Shown here one piece after another: positions 1 to 6,436 of a stretch of DNA of 9,614 bases. The translations under genes and the position numbers were made by a program. Positions within the stretch are counted from its first letter, which is position 1. Every line of letters starts with the position of its first letter. The DNA comes from an uncultured Prevotella sp. (GTDB lineage: Bacteria > Bacteroidota > Bacteroidia > Bacteroidales > Bacteroidaceae): positions 1 to 9,614 of the forward strand of contig CABVDL010000099.1 of the NCBI GenBank assembly GCA_902497035.1. The letters run 5' to 3'. A model generated the notes under the pieces. That model was not told the DNA's origin and made no database searches. It was given only the letters and a program-made list of their open reading frames with translations.

Positions 1-5
1 AACAC

Positions 6-46
6 AAAAAGGCTGGATTCCAAGCGAGGAATTCAGCCTTAATTTT
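6..46. terminator. Hairpin terminator, possibly bidirectional
   Basis: Two 13-nt arms (9-21 and 28-40) are complementary except at one position and enclose a 6-nt loop AAGCGA. Read on the minus strand, the hairpin is followed by TTTTTGTGTT, the layout of an intrinsic terminator, about 50 nt past the stop codon of the small minus-strand gene at 90-335. On the plus strand the mismatch becomes a G-U pair and the stem is followed by TTAATTTT. It could therefore also end a plus-strand gene lying to the left of the window; that second role is inference. Confidence 0.75.
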
Positions 47-89
47 GGTCACACTTTTCAGGTTTTAGCGGACACCAATAATTAATATA

Positions 90-335
90 TTAGCTTGTGT
101 GATTTCTGATATATCCCAGCAATGACTCTCGTGCCAGCCGGGTACTTTGTTTATCCAGACGGCAGGCAGCACAATGGGCCGCATGCCACATCATCTTATA
201 TTCGCGCCACATCCCGCGGTGACGCTCACTTTCCTGAACCCACCCTCTCAGGCGGTGCAGCTCCTCAGGAGAGCTGGTGCCTGCAAGAGCGGCATTGAAG
301 AGATGGCAAAGCATCTCTGTTCCCATTAAACACAT
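90..335 (-). CDS. Small FecR-like anti-sigma domain protein (N-terminal domain only)
   Basis: The protein has 81 residues. Residues 10-50 resemble the cytoplasmic N-terminal domain of Bacteroidota FecR anti-sigma factors: a short helix (HLFNAALAGT), an acidic 'SPEE' turn, then a helix with the pattern LRGWVQESERHR..WREYK..W. A full FecR continues into a membrane helix and a periplasmic domain. Here translation stops at residue 81 with no membrane segment, and a terminator follows, so the protein should be soluble and cytoplasmic. Residues 51-58 read HAAHCAAC, which matches the H-x3-C-x2-C motif of zinc-binding anti-sigma factors; Cys10 and His11 lie upstream. A sigma factor gene is divergent 211 nt away and is the obvious partner. 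The start at 335 is the longest option; Met4 and Met8 are alternatives. The gene could be a remnant of a longer fecR, but it keeps a plausible promoter and terminator. The sigma-binding role is inferred. Confidence 0.7.
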   Translation of the reverse strand: MCLMGTEMLCHLFNAALAGTSSPEELHRLRGWVQESERHRGMWREYKMMWHAAHCAACRLDKQSTRLARESLLGYIRNHTS

Positions 336-402
336 TGTATTTCCGTTATCATCTTTTTGCTTTATATTAGTTAAACACTTCTACAAGGCACATCCCCTAT
401 GC

Positions 403-410
403 CAAACTTA
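403..410 (-). promoter_or_regulatory. Putative -7 box for the FecR-like gene
   Basis: On the minus strand this reads TAAGTTTG, an exact match to the Bacteroidota primary-sigma -7 consensus TAnnTTTG. It would start a transcript near position 396 and give a 5' leader of about 60 nt. No convincing -33 TTTG is visible at the usual distance upstream. Confidence 0.5.
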
Positions 411-512
411 CGTTTTTGAACAAAAAAGCCGCATTTTAAGCAAAATCGTCAAGATTGCAAAGATTTTTCGACTTTTTCCATGCCATGCTCAGGCATAATG
501 AAATAAACTGCG

Positions 513-520
513 TAACTTTG
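513..520 (+). promoter_or_regulatory. Putative -7 box for the ECF sigma gene
   Basis: TAACTTTG matches TAnnTTTG exactly. Transcription should begin near 526-528, only about 5 nt before the first in-frame ATG (532), which argues that the true start is the ATG at 547. A small dyad, ATGCC (480-484) and GGCAT (492-496), lies just upstream and could be an operator; that is speculative. The box resembles a housekeeping promoter rather than an ECF-specific one. The rest of the 336-531 intergenic stretch holds no gene that I can see. Confidence 0.6.
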
Positions 521-546
521 CACTTAGAAAAATGGAAGGGCAAGCA

Positions 547-1128
547 ATGAGGCAAATGGATACAAAGGATTACAAAGACGAAAGATTGTTAACGTCACAC
601 CTGCGCGACGGCATAGAGGAGGCGTATGCGTATCTGTTCGACACCTATTTCAAGGCATTGGTGGATTATGCCATCCGCCTTATCCACGACGAGGATAAGG
701 CCATGGATATGGTGCAGACGGTATTCGTAAAACTCTATGACGGCCACAGCAGCCTTCCCGTGCAGATTTCGCTGCGCTACTATCTCTACAAGGCGGTGTA
801 CCACCAGTGTCTCAATGAGCTACGACACCAGCGCATTATGGCCGGCTATATGGAGGCCGGCGACTGTGAGTTTTATCTGAAGGAGGTGCTGCAGACCCCC
901 GATGAGGAGATGACGCTCCAAGGCAAGGAGCTGGCCCATTACATTGAGGAAGCCGTCAGAACGTTACCCCAGCGTTGCCGTGAGGTCTATCTGCTGAAGT
1001 TTGCCGAGGGTCTGCATAATAAAGAGGTGGCCGAGCGCCTTGGCATCTCGGCCAAGACCGTCGAGGCGCAGACCACCAAAGCCCTCTCCCACCTGCGGAG
1101 CGAGCTCGCATGGCTTGCCGGCGCCTGA
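547..1128 (+). CDS. ECF-type RNA polymerase sigma factor (sigma-70 family, Bacteroidota)
   Basis: This is a 193-residue alternative sigma factor that would direct RNA polymerase to a set of target promoters. Region 2 lies at about residues 25-95, with the core-binding and -10-recognition helices (YLFDTYFKALVDYAIRLI, then DEDKAMDMVQTVFVKLY). A linker follows at about 100-128. Region 4 lies at about 130-187 and includes the helix-turn-helix NKEVAERLGISAKTVEAQ. Size and layout match the ECF factors that Bacteroidota pair with FecR anti-sigma proteins. An in-frame ATG at 532 would add five residues, but it lies almost on the predicted transcription start. The ATG at 547 has a GGAAGGG sequence (534-540) 6 nt upstream, so I prefer it. 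The likely partner is the divergent FecR-like gene at 90-335. No TonB-dependent receptor or other usual regulon gene follows; the next gene is convergent and 9 nt away. The family call is firm and the regulon is unknown. Confidence 0.93.
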   Translation: MRQMDTKDYKDERLLTSHLRDGIEEAYAYLFDTYFKALVDYAIRLIHDEDKAMDMVQTVFVKLYDGHSSLPVQISLRYYLYKAVYHQCLNELRHQRIMAGYMEAGDCEFYLKEVLQTPDEEMTLQGKELAHYIEEAVRTLPQRCREVYLLKFAEGLHNKEVAERLGISAKTVEAQTTKALSHLRSELAWLAGA

Positions 1129-1137
1129 CGGGCCACG

Positions 1138-2376
1138 CTATTTCCCCATCCTTGCCAGTTCCAGTGCCTTGAGGTAGACCGGATTGCGCTCGTTCATCAC
1201 CCGCTGGAAATAGTCCTGGCCATAGATGTGGCTGGCGACGAGCGCTTTCAATTGCTGCTTGATATAGTCCTTGCTTTGCGCAAAGTCGGTATCGCTGCGC
1301 TGATACTGCAGCTCGTCACTCTTTTTTACAACCTCACCGAAGAGCGGCTCGGCATCGAAACGGCGGTCGAAATCGGCAAAATCCCTGTACGTTGCCAGCA
1401 CGCCGGCCTTGTTGGCCTCTGCATATTGCCGTGCGATAAGCGTCTGCACGCCGCTGTAAGTAATCAGATTATACCATAATGACTTGCGGTGGAGCGTGTC
1501 GCCGGGTACGGCGTAGTCGGGCTTGATGCCCCAGTTGTCGTTGGTGTCGCCCTCCTTGTAAGGTTTCTGCAGGCAAAGGCCGCTGGGAGTGAAATAGCGC
1601 GCCACGGTGATGCGCAAGGCCGAGCCGTCGCTAAAGGGCAGCGTTTCCTGGATAAGTCCCTTGCCAAACGAGCGCTGCCCGATGAACGTAGCGCGCCGGT
1701 AGTCGCGCAGGGCGCCGCTGAACAGCTCGGCCGCCGACATTGTGCGGTTGCCGATGAGCACGTAGAGCCTGCCTTTCTCAAAGCAGCCGGGCGACGTGGT
1801 CTTGAACTCCTGCGTCGGAATATGGGCGCCACGGGCCGTGCAGACGAGCTTTCCGGCACCGAGCAACTCGCCGGCACATCTCACCGCCTCATCCACCAGT
1901 CCCCCGCCGTTCTGCTGCAGGTCGAGGATAAGGCTGCGCATGCCTGCCTTCTTCAATGAGCCGATGGCCTGCCGAAACTCATCGGGCGTGGTGTGGGAGA
2001 ACATCGAGAGGGCGATATAGCCAGTATGCTTGTCGACCATGTAGGCGGCACGCACTGTCTTGGCAGGATTGTCGCCCTTGGCCGGGGTGTAACTGCTCAT
2101 GCCGACGAGCATCTGTTCATTGGCCGCTGCCTCCTGGGGCGTGAGGTATTGGGAGAAGGGGTCGAGCTCATGCGCCATGCGCGCAATCTGCGCATCCACG
2201 TATGGCGCCTTGGCCACAGAATCGACATAACGGTCGGACACGGCATAAATCATCATCGCCATCTTCTCCTCGGGGGAATGCTGGGCCTGCGCCATGACAG
2301 GCGTCAGAAGCGACGCCATGGCAGCCACAGGCATCACGAGTGTCCGCATGGCGGCAAGCGTTGTTTGTTTCTTCAT
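1138..2376 (-). CDS. Exported S41 family peptidase (C-terminal processing type) lacking a PDZ domain
   Basis: This is a 412-residue serine protease with a signal peptide at residues 1-31 (MKK..., cleavage after AQA). The family motifs appear in order: LDPFSQYL (71-78), TGYIALSMF (about 118-126), LDLQQNGGG (151-159), the catalytic Ser in MSAAE (Ser214), Asp225 in RDY, and Lys239 in SFGKG. Their spacing (11 and 14 residues) equals that of the Ser-Asp-Lys set I recall from E. coli Tsp. In typical family members a PDZ domain of about 90-100 residues lies between LDPxSxYL and the TGYI strand; here only about 35 residues separate them, so the PDZ domain is absent. A loop between QKPY and the KPDY.VP segment is also short. 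The helical C-terminal part matches Bacteroides homologues. The ATG at 2409 would add 11 residues before a normal signal peptide, so I chose 2376. It would act in the periplasm or outer envelope on unknown protein substrates. Confidence 0.9.
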   Translation of the reverse strand: MKKQTTLAAMRTLVMPVAAMASLLTPVMAQAQHSPEEKMAMMIYAVSDRYVDSVAKAPYVDAQIARMAHELDPFSQYLTPQEAAANEQMLVGMSSYTPAKGDNPAKTVRAAYMVDKHTGYIALSMFSHTTPDEFRQAIGSLKKAGMRSLILDLQQNGGGLVDEAVRCAGELLGAGKLVCTARGAHIPTQEFKTTSPGCFEKGRLYVLIGNRTMSAAELFSGALRDYRRATFIGQRSFGKGLIQETLPFSDGSALRITVARYFTPSGLCLQKPYKEGDTNDNWGIKPDYAVPGDTLHRKSLWYNLITYSGVQTLIARQYAEANKAGVLATYRDFADFDRRFDAEPLFGEVVKKSDELQYQRSDTDFAQSKDYIKQQLKALVASHIYGQDYFQRVMNERNPVYLKALELARMGK

Positions 2377-2425
2377 ACTAATCTGGATCTTCTTACTAAA
2401 TGGTCTCATTTATAATGAAGACACT

Positions 2426-2460
2426 TTGACTGTCTTATTCCCCTATCACAGGACAGTTAA
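2426..2460. promoter_or_regulatory. Inverted repeat upstream of the S41 peptidase, candidate operator
   Basis: TTGACTGTC (2426-2434) and GACAGTTAA (2452-2460) form an inverted repeat with 8 of 9 positions matched and a 17-nt spacer. It lies about 50 nt upstream of the chosen start of the S41 gene, where a regulator could bind. No TAnnTTTG box occurs on the minus strand in this gap, so the peptidase may use an atypical promoter or be read through from the glycoside hydrolase gene. Confidence 0.3.
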
Positions 2461-2472
2461 TGTTAATTAATC

Positions 2473-2497
2473 GCCGCGTCCGACCGTTAGGTGCGGC
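2473..2497 (-). terminator. Weak hairpin after the glycoside hydrolase gene
   Basis: GCCGC (2473-2477) and GCGGC (2493-2497) can form a 5-bp stem around a 15-nt loop that itself contains ACC/GGT. It begins right after the stop codon of the glycoside hydrolase gene. The minus strand continues with GATTAATTAAC rather than a run of U, so it is at best a poor intrinsic terminator or a partial attenuator. Confidence 0.25.
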
Positions 2498-3577
2498 CTA
2501 CTTGTTCATGTTCTTGATGACGCTCACCTCATCGTGGCTGTAAGGCGTGCCGTCGGGATAAAGCACATCGTGGAACCACTGCACTGGCTCGCTGCCGTCG
2601 GGATGGGGATCATTCCAGGCATAGCGCGTGTTGGTCTTGCCGGTGACGAAGCCCCAGTTGATGGCCATCACGTTATGTTTCTTGAGCATGGGCATGATGT
2701 TCATGAAATAACTGTTGCGGATGCGTGCCATGTACTCGGTGCAGGCAAGGGGCCTGTTGAGCAGCGACAGGTATTTCACCTCGGCCTCATGCTCAGCCGG
2801 GCCGTCATAGTTGTGGTAGGAGATGACATCGGAGTTATCCAGCTGGAAGGCATTCAGCGGACTGAATGAGTCGCTGTAGTTCCACACACCCGCCGTCAAC
2901 GGCTGCGAGGGACTAACCTCGCGTGCCCATTCGAACACATTGCGCAGCAGCGGAAGCGAGCTCAGCCCGTAACCATTGTTGCCCGGCTCATTATAGAGGT
3001 CCCACATCAGCACGCGCCTGTCCTTGCCGAAAGTTTTGAGGACATCCTTGACATAGCTTTCGAGCTGCGGGTAAAGTCTGGCCGTATCGGCACGGAGTGC
3101 CTTCGAGGGATCCTGCACCCAGCCGCTGTTGTGAATGCCGGTCTTCGGCTCTGGCTGTTTGCCATAGGCCGATGCCTCGTTCCAGCAGTCGTCGAAGAAG
3201 ACGAACAGCGGCCTGATGCCGTGGCTGTCGCACACTGTCAGGAAATCGTCCATGCGTTTCTTCATGCCCTTAGGATCGTTGGCATAGACCACACTGCTCA
3301 AGAACACGCGCATGGTCCTGAACCCGAGCTGCTGCGCCCAGCTCAGTTCCTTGTCGATGGCGGCATGGTCGTAGGTGTCCTTGCTCCACATCTCAATCTG
3401 GTTGATGGCACTGGCGGGGATATAGTCACAGCCCGACAGCCACGGATACTGCTTGTACCAGGCGTTGGCCCTCTCCGCACTCCAGCGGCCGGGCAAAGTC
3501 TGTGCATGAGCCGTACCGGCAAGTAGAAGGAAAAGCACCAGCAACGGGAAAAAGGAAATCTTCAGGTAATTCTTCAT
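2498..3577 (-). CDS. Exported clan GH-A glycoside hydrolase (cellulase/GH5-like TIM barrel)
   Basis: The protein has 359 residues with a signal peptide at 1-25 (hydrophobic FFPLLVLFLLLAG, cleavage after AHA). The mature part resembles a TIM-barrel hydrolase: YIPASAINQIEMW (52-64) near the start, then RTMRVFL (87-93), then the acid/base motif WDLYNEPGN with Glu197, then SYHNY (253-257), then the nucleophile motif CTEYMAR with Glu281, and INWGFVTGKTNTRYAW near the end. Two catalytic glutamates about 84 residues apart fit a retaining clan GH-A enzyme that cleaves beta-linked plant or host glycans. Homologues are usually annotated as cellulase-family glycosylhydrolase or 1,4-beta-xylanase. I cannot assign the substrate. 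There is no lipoprotein cysteine, no carbohydrate-binding module and no SusC/SusD neighbour, so it is not part of a visible polysaccharide-utilisation locus. It precedes the S41 gene on the same strand with a gap of about 120 nt and may be co-transcribed with it. Confidence 0.88.
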   Translation of the reverse strand: MKNYLKISFFPLLVLFLLLAGTAHAQTLPGRWSAERANAWYKQYPWLSGCDYIPASAINQIEMWSKDTYDHAAIDKELSWAQQLGFRTMRVFLSSVVYANDPKGMKKRMDDFLTVCDSHGIRPLFVFFDDCWNEASAYGKQPEPKTGIHNSGWVQDPSKALRADTARLYPQLESYVKDVLKTFGKDRRVLMWDLYNEPGNNGYGLSSLPLLRNVFEWAREVSPSQPLTAGVWNYSDSFSPLNAFQLDNSDVISYHNYDGPAEHEAEVKYLSLLNRPLACTEYMARIRNSYFMNIMPMLKKHNVMAINWGFVTGKTNTRYAWNDPHPDGSEPVQWFHDVLYPDGTPYSHDEVSVIKNMNK

Positions 3578-3665
3578 AGTTTTTCAATTATAATTAGATG
3601 GTTATTGATAAGTCTTGTTCCAAGAAAGTCTTGCCAAAAGGAACGGATGGTCAGGCGGCCACTTG

Positions 3666-3673
3666 CAAAAGTA
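3666..3673 (-). promoter_or_regulatory. Putative -7 box for the glycoside hydrolase gene
   Basis: On the minus strand this reads TACTTTTG, matching TAnnTTTG, and would start a transcript near 3659 with a leader of about 80 nt. No clear -33 element is visible. The intergenic stretch 3578-3809 is AT-rich, holds divergent promoters and shows no further gene. Confidence 0.5.
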
Positions 3674-3776
3674 GGTATTTGAGGAGAATAATCCCACTGC
3701 TCATTCGGAAAAATATGAAAGATTAACAAAAAAGAAAATTTATATACTTTTTGGGAATTGTTTCTATCATTTAATG

Positions 3777-3784
3777 TAACTTTG
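3777..3784 (+). promoter_or_regulatory. Putative -7 box for the thioredoxin-like gene and operon
   Basis: TAACTTTG matches TAnnTTTG. A TTTG at 3750-3753 could serve as -33, but its 23-nt spacing is long. Transcription would begin near 3790, so the ATG at 3789 cannot be translated from this promoter. The ATG at 3810, which begins a normal signal peptide, is the likely start. This promoter may drive the whole plus-strand run to 8613. Confidence 0.6.
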
Positions 3785-3809
3785 CACCATGAATGCAACT
3801 TACAAGCGC

Positions 3810-4976
3810 ATGAAAAGGATAATAGTTGTCGTGGCACTGATGGCACAGCTACCGGCAATGGCTCAAAACTTCACTCTTGACGGGGTTATCAACAACAAGT
3901 CGTACGACGGGCTGTTCATGTACCTACGGCACATATCGGTGACCAACAACCGCGAGGCGGCGACCGTGGACAGTGCCATGATTAAGGACGGCCGGTTTCA
4001 TTTCAGCCTGACCGCCACCGCGCCCTACATGGCCCGGCTCGCGCTGCCCGAGAAAGATTCCGTACACCATTTCCTATACGGGCTGCCCGAAACGGAATGT
4101 GTCGTTGAGCCAGACGCCAGGGTCACGCTGACCTTTGACGCGGCCGACCCCTACTCCACCACCCTCACCGGCGGACACATCAACGCCGACTACGACGCTA
4201 CCGTGCTGGCCGCCAACCGCCTGTGCCGGCAACAGACCAGCCAGATGATGAGGCAACGGCAGGAGGACGAGCAGAAAGCCCCTTATACCGACGCGCAAAA
4301 CGAGGCCTACTCGAAGAGGCTCACCGCCATCTACGCCGCCATGAAACCGGCCATGCTGGCATTTGTCAGGCACAACATCGGCAACGATGTCGGCGCCACA
4401 AGCCTTTTCGCCGGAGGACCCGACTACTTCGGCCAGGCCGTCTTCGACAGTCTGGCACAAAAAGTAAGACCCGTGCTGCTCGCCCACTACAAGGCTCGTA
4501 TCGACAAGGAGAATGCCGAACTGGAGCAGGAGCTCAAAGCCCGCGACCACAACCGGCCAGGCATGCCTTATACCGACTTCATCACAAAGACCCACGACGG
4601 GCGCACCGTGAGACTGTCGGACTACCTCAAGCCGGGACGCATCCTGTTAGTGGACTTCTGGGCCTCGTGGTGCGTGCCTTGCCAGATGGAAATTCCGCAT
4701 ATCAAGGATTTGTACAAACAATGGCACGACAAGGGACTCGACATCATCAGCGTATCGCTCGACACCAAGCGGGCAGCCTGGCAAAAAGCCATCGACCGCA
4801 ACAAGATGCCATGGCCGCAGCTTTCCACCCTTGAGGGCTTCAGCGCCGATGCCGCCAAGGCCTATGCAGTGAGTGCCATCCCCTTCGTCATCCTTATCGA
4901 CCAGCAGGGACGGCTGGCACTGGTCAATATGCACGGTGACGTGCTCGACAAGAAAATAGCCGAGCTGCTGCAATAG
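3810..4976 (+). CDS. Exported TlpA-like thiol-disulfide oxidoreductase with N-terminal DUF4369-like domain
   Basis: The protein has 388 residues with a signal peptide (MKRIIVVVALMAQLPAMA, cleavage before QNF). Residues of about 20-110 resemble the DUF4369 beta domain typical of Bacteroidota TlpA proteins (FTLDGVINN..., then KDGRFHF). A helical, charged linker covers about 125-245. The C-terminal thioredoxin domain (about 250-388) has the active site WASWCVPC (Cys288 and Cys291), the pattern ILLVDFWAS before it, and the cis-proline loop SAIPFVILID (Pro358). It should reduce or exchange disulfides in exported proteins; cytochrome maturation or envelope oxidative repair are the usual roles for the family. 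The start follows from the promoter position; an upstream in-frame ATG at 3789 would put MNATYKR before the signal peptide. The gene precedes the SGNH gene by 51 nt in the same direction. No lipobox is seen. The partner protein is unknown. Confidence 0.92.
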   Translation: MKRIIVVVALMAQLPAMAQNFTLDGVINNKSYDGLFMYLRHISVTNNREAATVDSAMIKDGRFHFSLTATAPYMARLALPEKDSVHHFLYGLPETECVVEPDARVTLTFDAADPYSTTLTGGHINADYDATVLAANRLCRQQTSQMMRQRQEDEQKAPYTDAQNEAYSKRLTAIYAAMKPAMLAFVRHNIGNDVGATSLFAGGPDYFGQAVFDSLAQKVRPVLLAHYKARIDKENAELEQELKARDHNRPGMPYTDFITKTHDGRTVRLSDYLKPGRILLVDFWASWCVPCQMEIPHIKDLYKQWHDKGLDIISVSLDTKRAAWQKAIDRNKMPWPQLSTLEGFSADAAKAYAVSAIPFVILIDQQGRLALVNMHGDVLDKKIAELLQ

Positions 4977-5027
4977 CCCAAGGCACGCACCTTATTATTT
5001 TATATAGACACACTCCTTATATTATTG

Positions 5028-6434
5028 ATGAAAGATACTGAACGCACATTCGTGCTGGCAGGACTGGTGGCTTTCTTTTTGCTCATCATGCATGCCCTGC
5101 CAAAGTTACATATTGGCACCACCGAGCTGCGGCGTGTCAACATTCTCAGTGACCTGATACCGGAAAAGGACGAGGATGCGGGCAGCATCATTCCCGCTCC
5201 CAAGGCTCCGAAAGCAGAGACTGTGGCCAGGACCCACTCGGGCAAGGCCGTCCACTTCAAGGAGGTCTGGCCAAAGGGTGTCGAGCCCATCACCGACTAC
5301 TCCGGCGACGCGGCCGGAGGCATGCGGCATTTCTACGACGCGCTGAGCCGCGTGAAGACGATGAACCGCCCCGTGCGCATCGCCTATTTTGGCGACTCGT
5401 TTATTGAGAACGACATCATGACGGCCGACCTGCGTGAGCTCTTCCAGAAAGAGTTCGGCGGCAACGGCGTGGGATGGGTCGACCTGGCCAACCCCATCAA
5501 CCGCAACAGCCGGCGCACCGTCACACAGCAGACGAGCGGCACACGTGAATATGCCATCGTGAGCAAACCTTTCGACAAGCAGCGACAGGGGCTTGCCGAG
5601 CGCTACTACAGCGTGGCCGAAGGCGCAAAAGTAGCCACCAACGCGGCCTCCGCGTTCAACCGCTTCCAGCCCCACTCCAAGACCTTTGAGGTGGCACGGC
5701 TCTTCTTCCGCACTGACGGCAGCGCGACCATCGGCGCCGCCATCGGCAAACAGCCTGCACTAACAAAGACTTTCGGCCCGTCGGGCAGCGTGCAGATGTA
5801 TGAGACCAGGGGCAAGGGCAGCCAGCTCACCTACACATTCAGCGGCCTCAGCGGCACGTTCACCGGCTTCGGCATGGCCATGGAGTCGAACCGCGGTGTC
5901 ATCCTCGACTGCCTCAGCATGCGCGGGTCCAACGGACTGACGCTGAAGGACATACCGCAGCGCACGCTCAACGACTTCCACCGCCTCCGGCCCTACGACC
6001 TCATCATCGTGCAGTTTGGCCTCAACGTGGCCGTGGCCGGCAATCAGCAGAGCATCATCAAGCTCTATGCCAGCAACATGCGCAAGGTCATCACCCACCT
6101 CAGGCAGTCGTTCCCCGACGCGAGCATCCTCGTGATGAGCACTCCCGACCACGACGGACGCTCTGAAAACGGCATAACGACGCTCAAGGAGGTGAAGTGG
6201 CTCGTGGCCTACCAGCAGCAGCTCGCCGCCGACTGCCACGTGGGCTGGTACAACTTCTTCAAGGCCATGGGCGGCGAGGGAGCCACCAAACGGCTCGTTG
6301 ACCAGGACATGGCCAATAAGGACTATACCCACCTGAGCTACGGAGGCGGGCAGATAGTGGCCAAACGCGTCTATCCCTCGTTCAAGGCCGGACTGAATAA
6401 TTATCTTCGTCGTAAAAAACTGGAGCAAGAATAA
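5028..6434 (+). CDS. Membrane-anchored SGNH/GDSL-type esterase or O-acetyltransferase
   Basis: The protein has 468 residues. An N-terminal hydrophobic helix at about 8-24 (FVLAGLVAFFLLIMHAL) is probably an uncleaved anchor, followed by a flexible Pro/Lys-rich stretch (about 45-75). SGNH blocks follow in order: YFGDSF with Ser124 (block I), GGNGVGW near 144-150 (block II), QFGLN with Asn333 (block III), and DYTH with Asp432 and His435 (block V). Between blocks II and III lies an insert of about 150 residues that looks beta-rich and may be a carbohydrate-binding fold, as in peptidoglycan O-acetylesterase Ape1. Such proteins add or remove acetyl groups on peptidoglycan or surface sugars, and the MBOAT gene 2 nt downstream supports an acetyl-transfer role, like PatB with PatA. 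The ATG at 5028 is the start; a TTG sits directly before it in frame. The substrate and the direction of the reaction are inferred. Confidence 0.85.
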   Translation: MKDTERTFVLAGLVAFFLLIMHALPKLHIGTTELRRVNILSDLIPEKDEDAGSIIPAPKAPKAETVARTHSGKAVHFKEVWPKGVEPITDYSGDAAGGMRHFYDALSRVKTMNRPVRIAYFGDSFIENDIMTADLRELFQKEFGGNGVGWVDLANPINRNSRRTVTQQTSGTREYAIVSKPFDKQRQGLAERYYSVAEGAKVATNAASAFNRFQPHSKTFEVARLFFRTDGSATIGAAIGKQPALTKTFGPSGSVQMYETRGKGSQLTYTFSGLSGTFTGFGMAMESNRGVILDCLSMRGSNGLTLKDIPQRTLNDFHRLRPYDLIIVQFGLNVAVAGNQQSIIKLYASNMRKVITHLRQSFPDASILVMSTPDHDGRSENGITTLKEVKWLVAYQQQLAADCHVGWYNFFKAMGGEGATKRLVDQDMANKDYTHLSYGGGQIVAKRVYPSFKAGLNNYLRRKKLEQE

Positions 6435-6436
6435 CC

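Noticed and set aside
147..498. Short plus-strand frames opposite and downstream of the FecR-like gene
   Set aside because: They are antisense to the FecR-like gene or run through the AT-rich promoter region, with no supporting motif.
1993..2415. Plus-strand frames opposite the S41 peptidase, including 1489-1959
   Set aside because: They overlap a complete S41 gene with all its motifs and are His/Arg-rich shadows without family similarity.
3574..3858. Minus-strand frame of 94 codons across the glycoside hydrolase/TlpA promoter region
   Set aside because: It covers both divergent promoters and the TlpA signal peptide in antisense, and the translated sequence resembles nothing I know.
5760..6428. 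Open minus-strand frame of 222 codons opposite the SGNH gene
   Set aside because: It is a compositional shadow of the SGNH gene, with no domain, start signal or conserved pattern.
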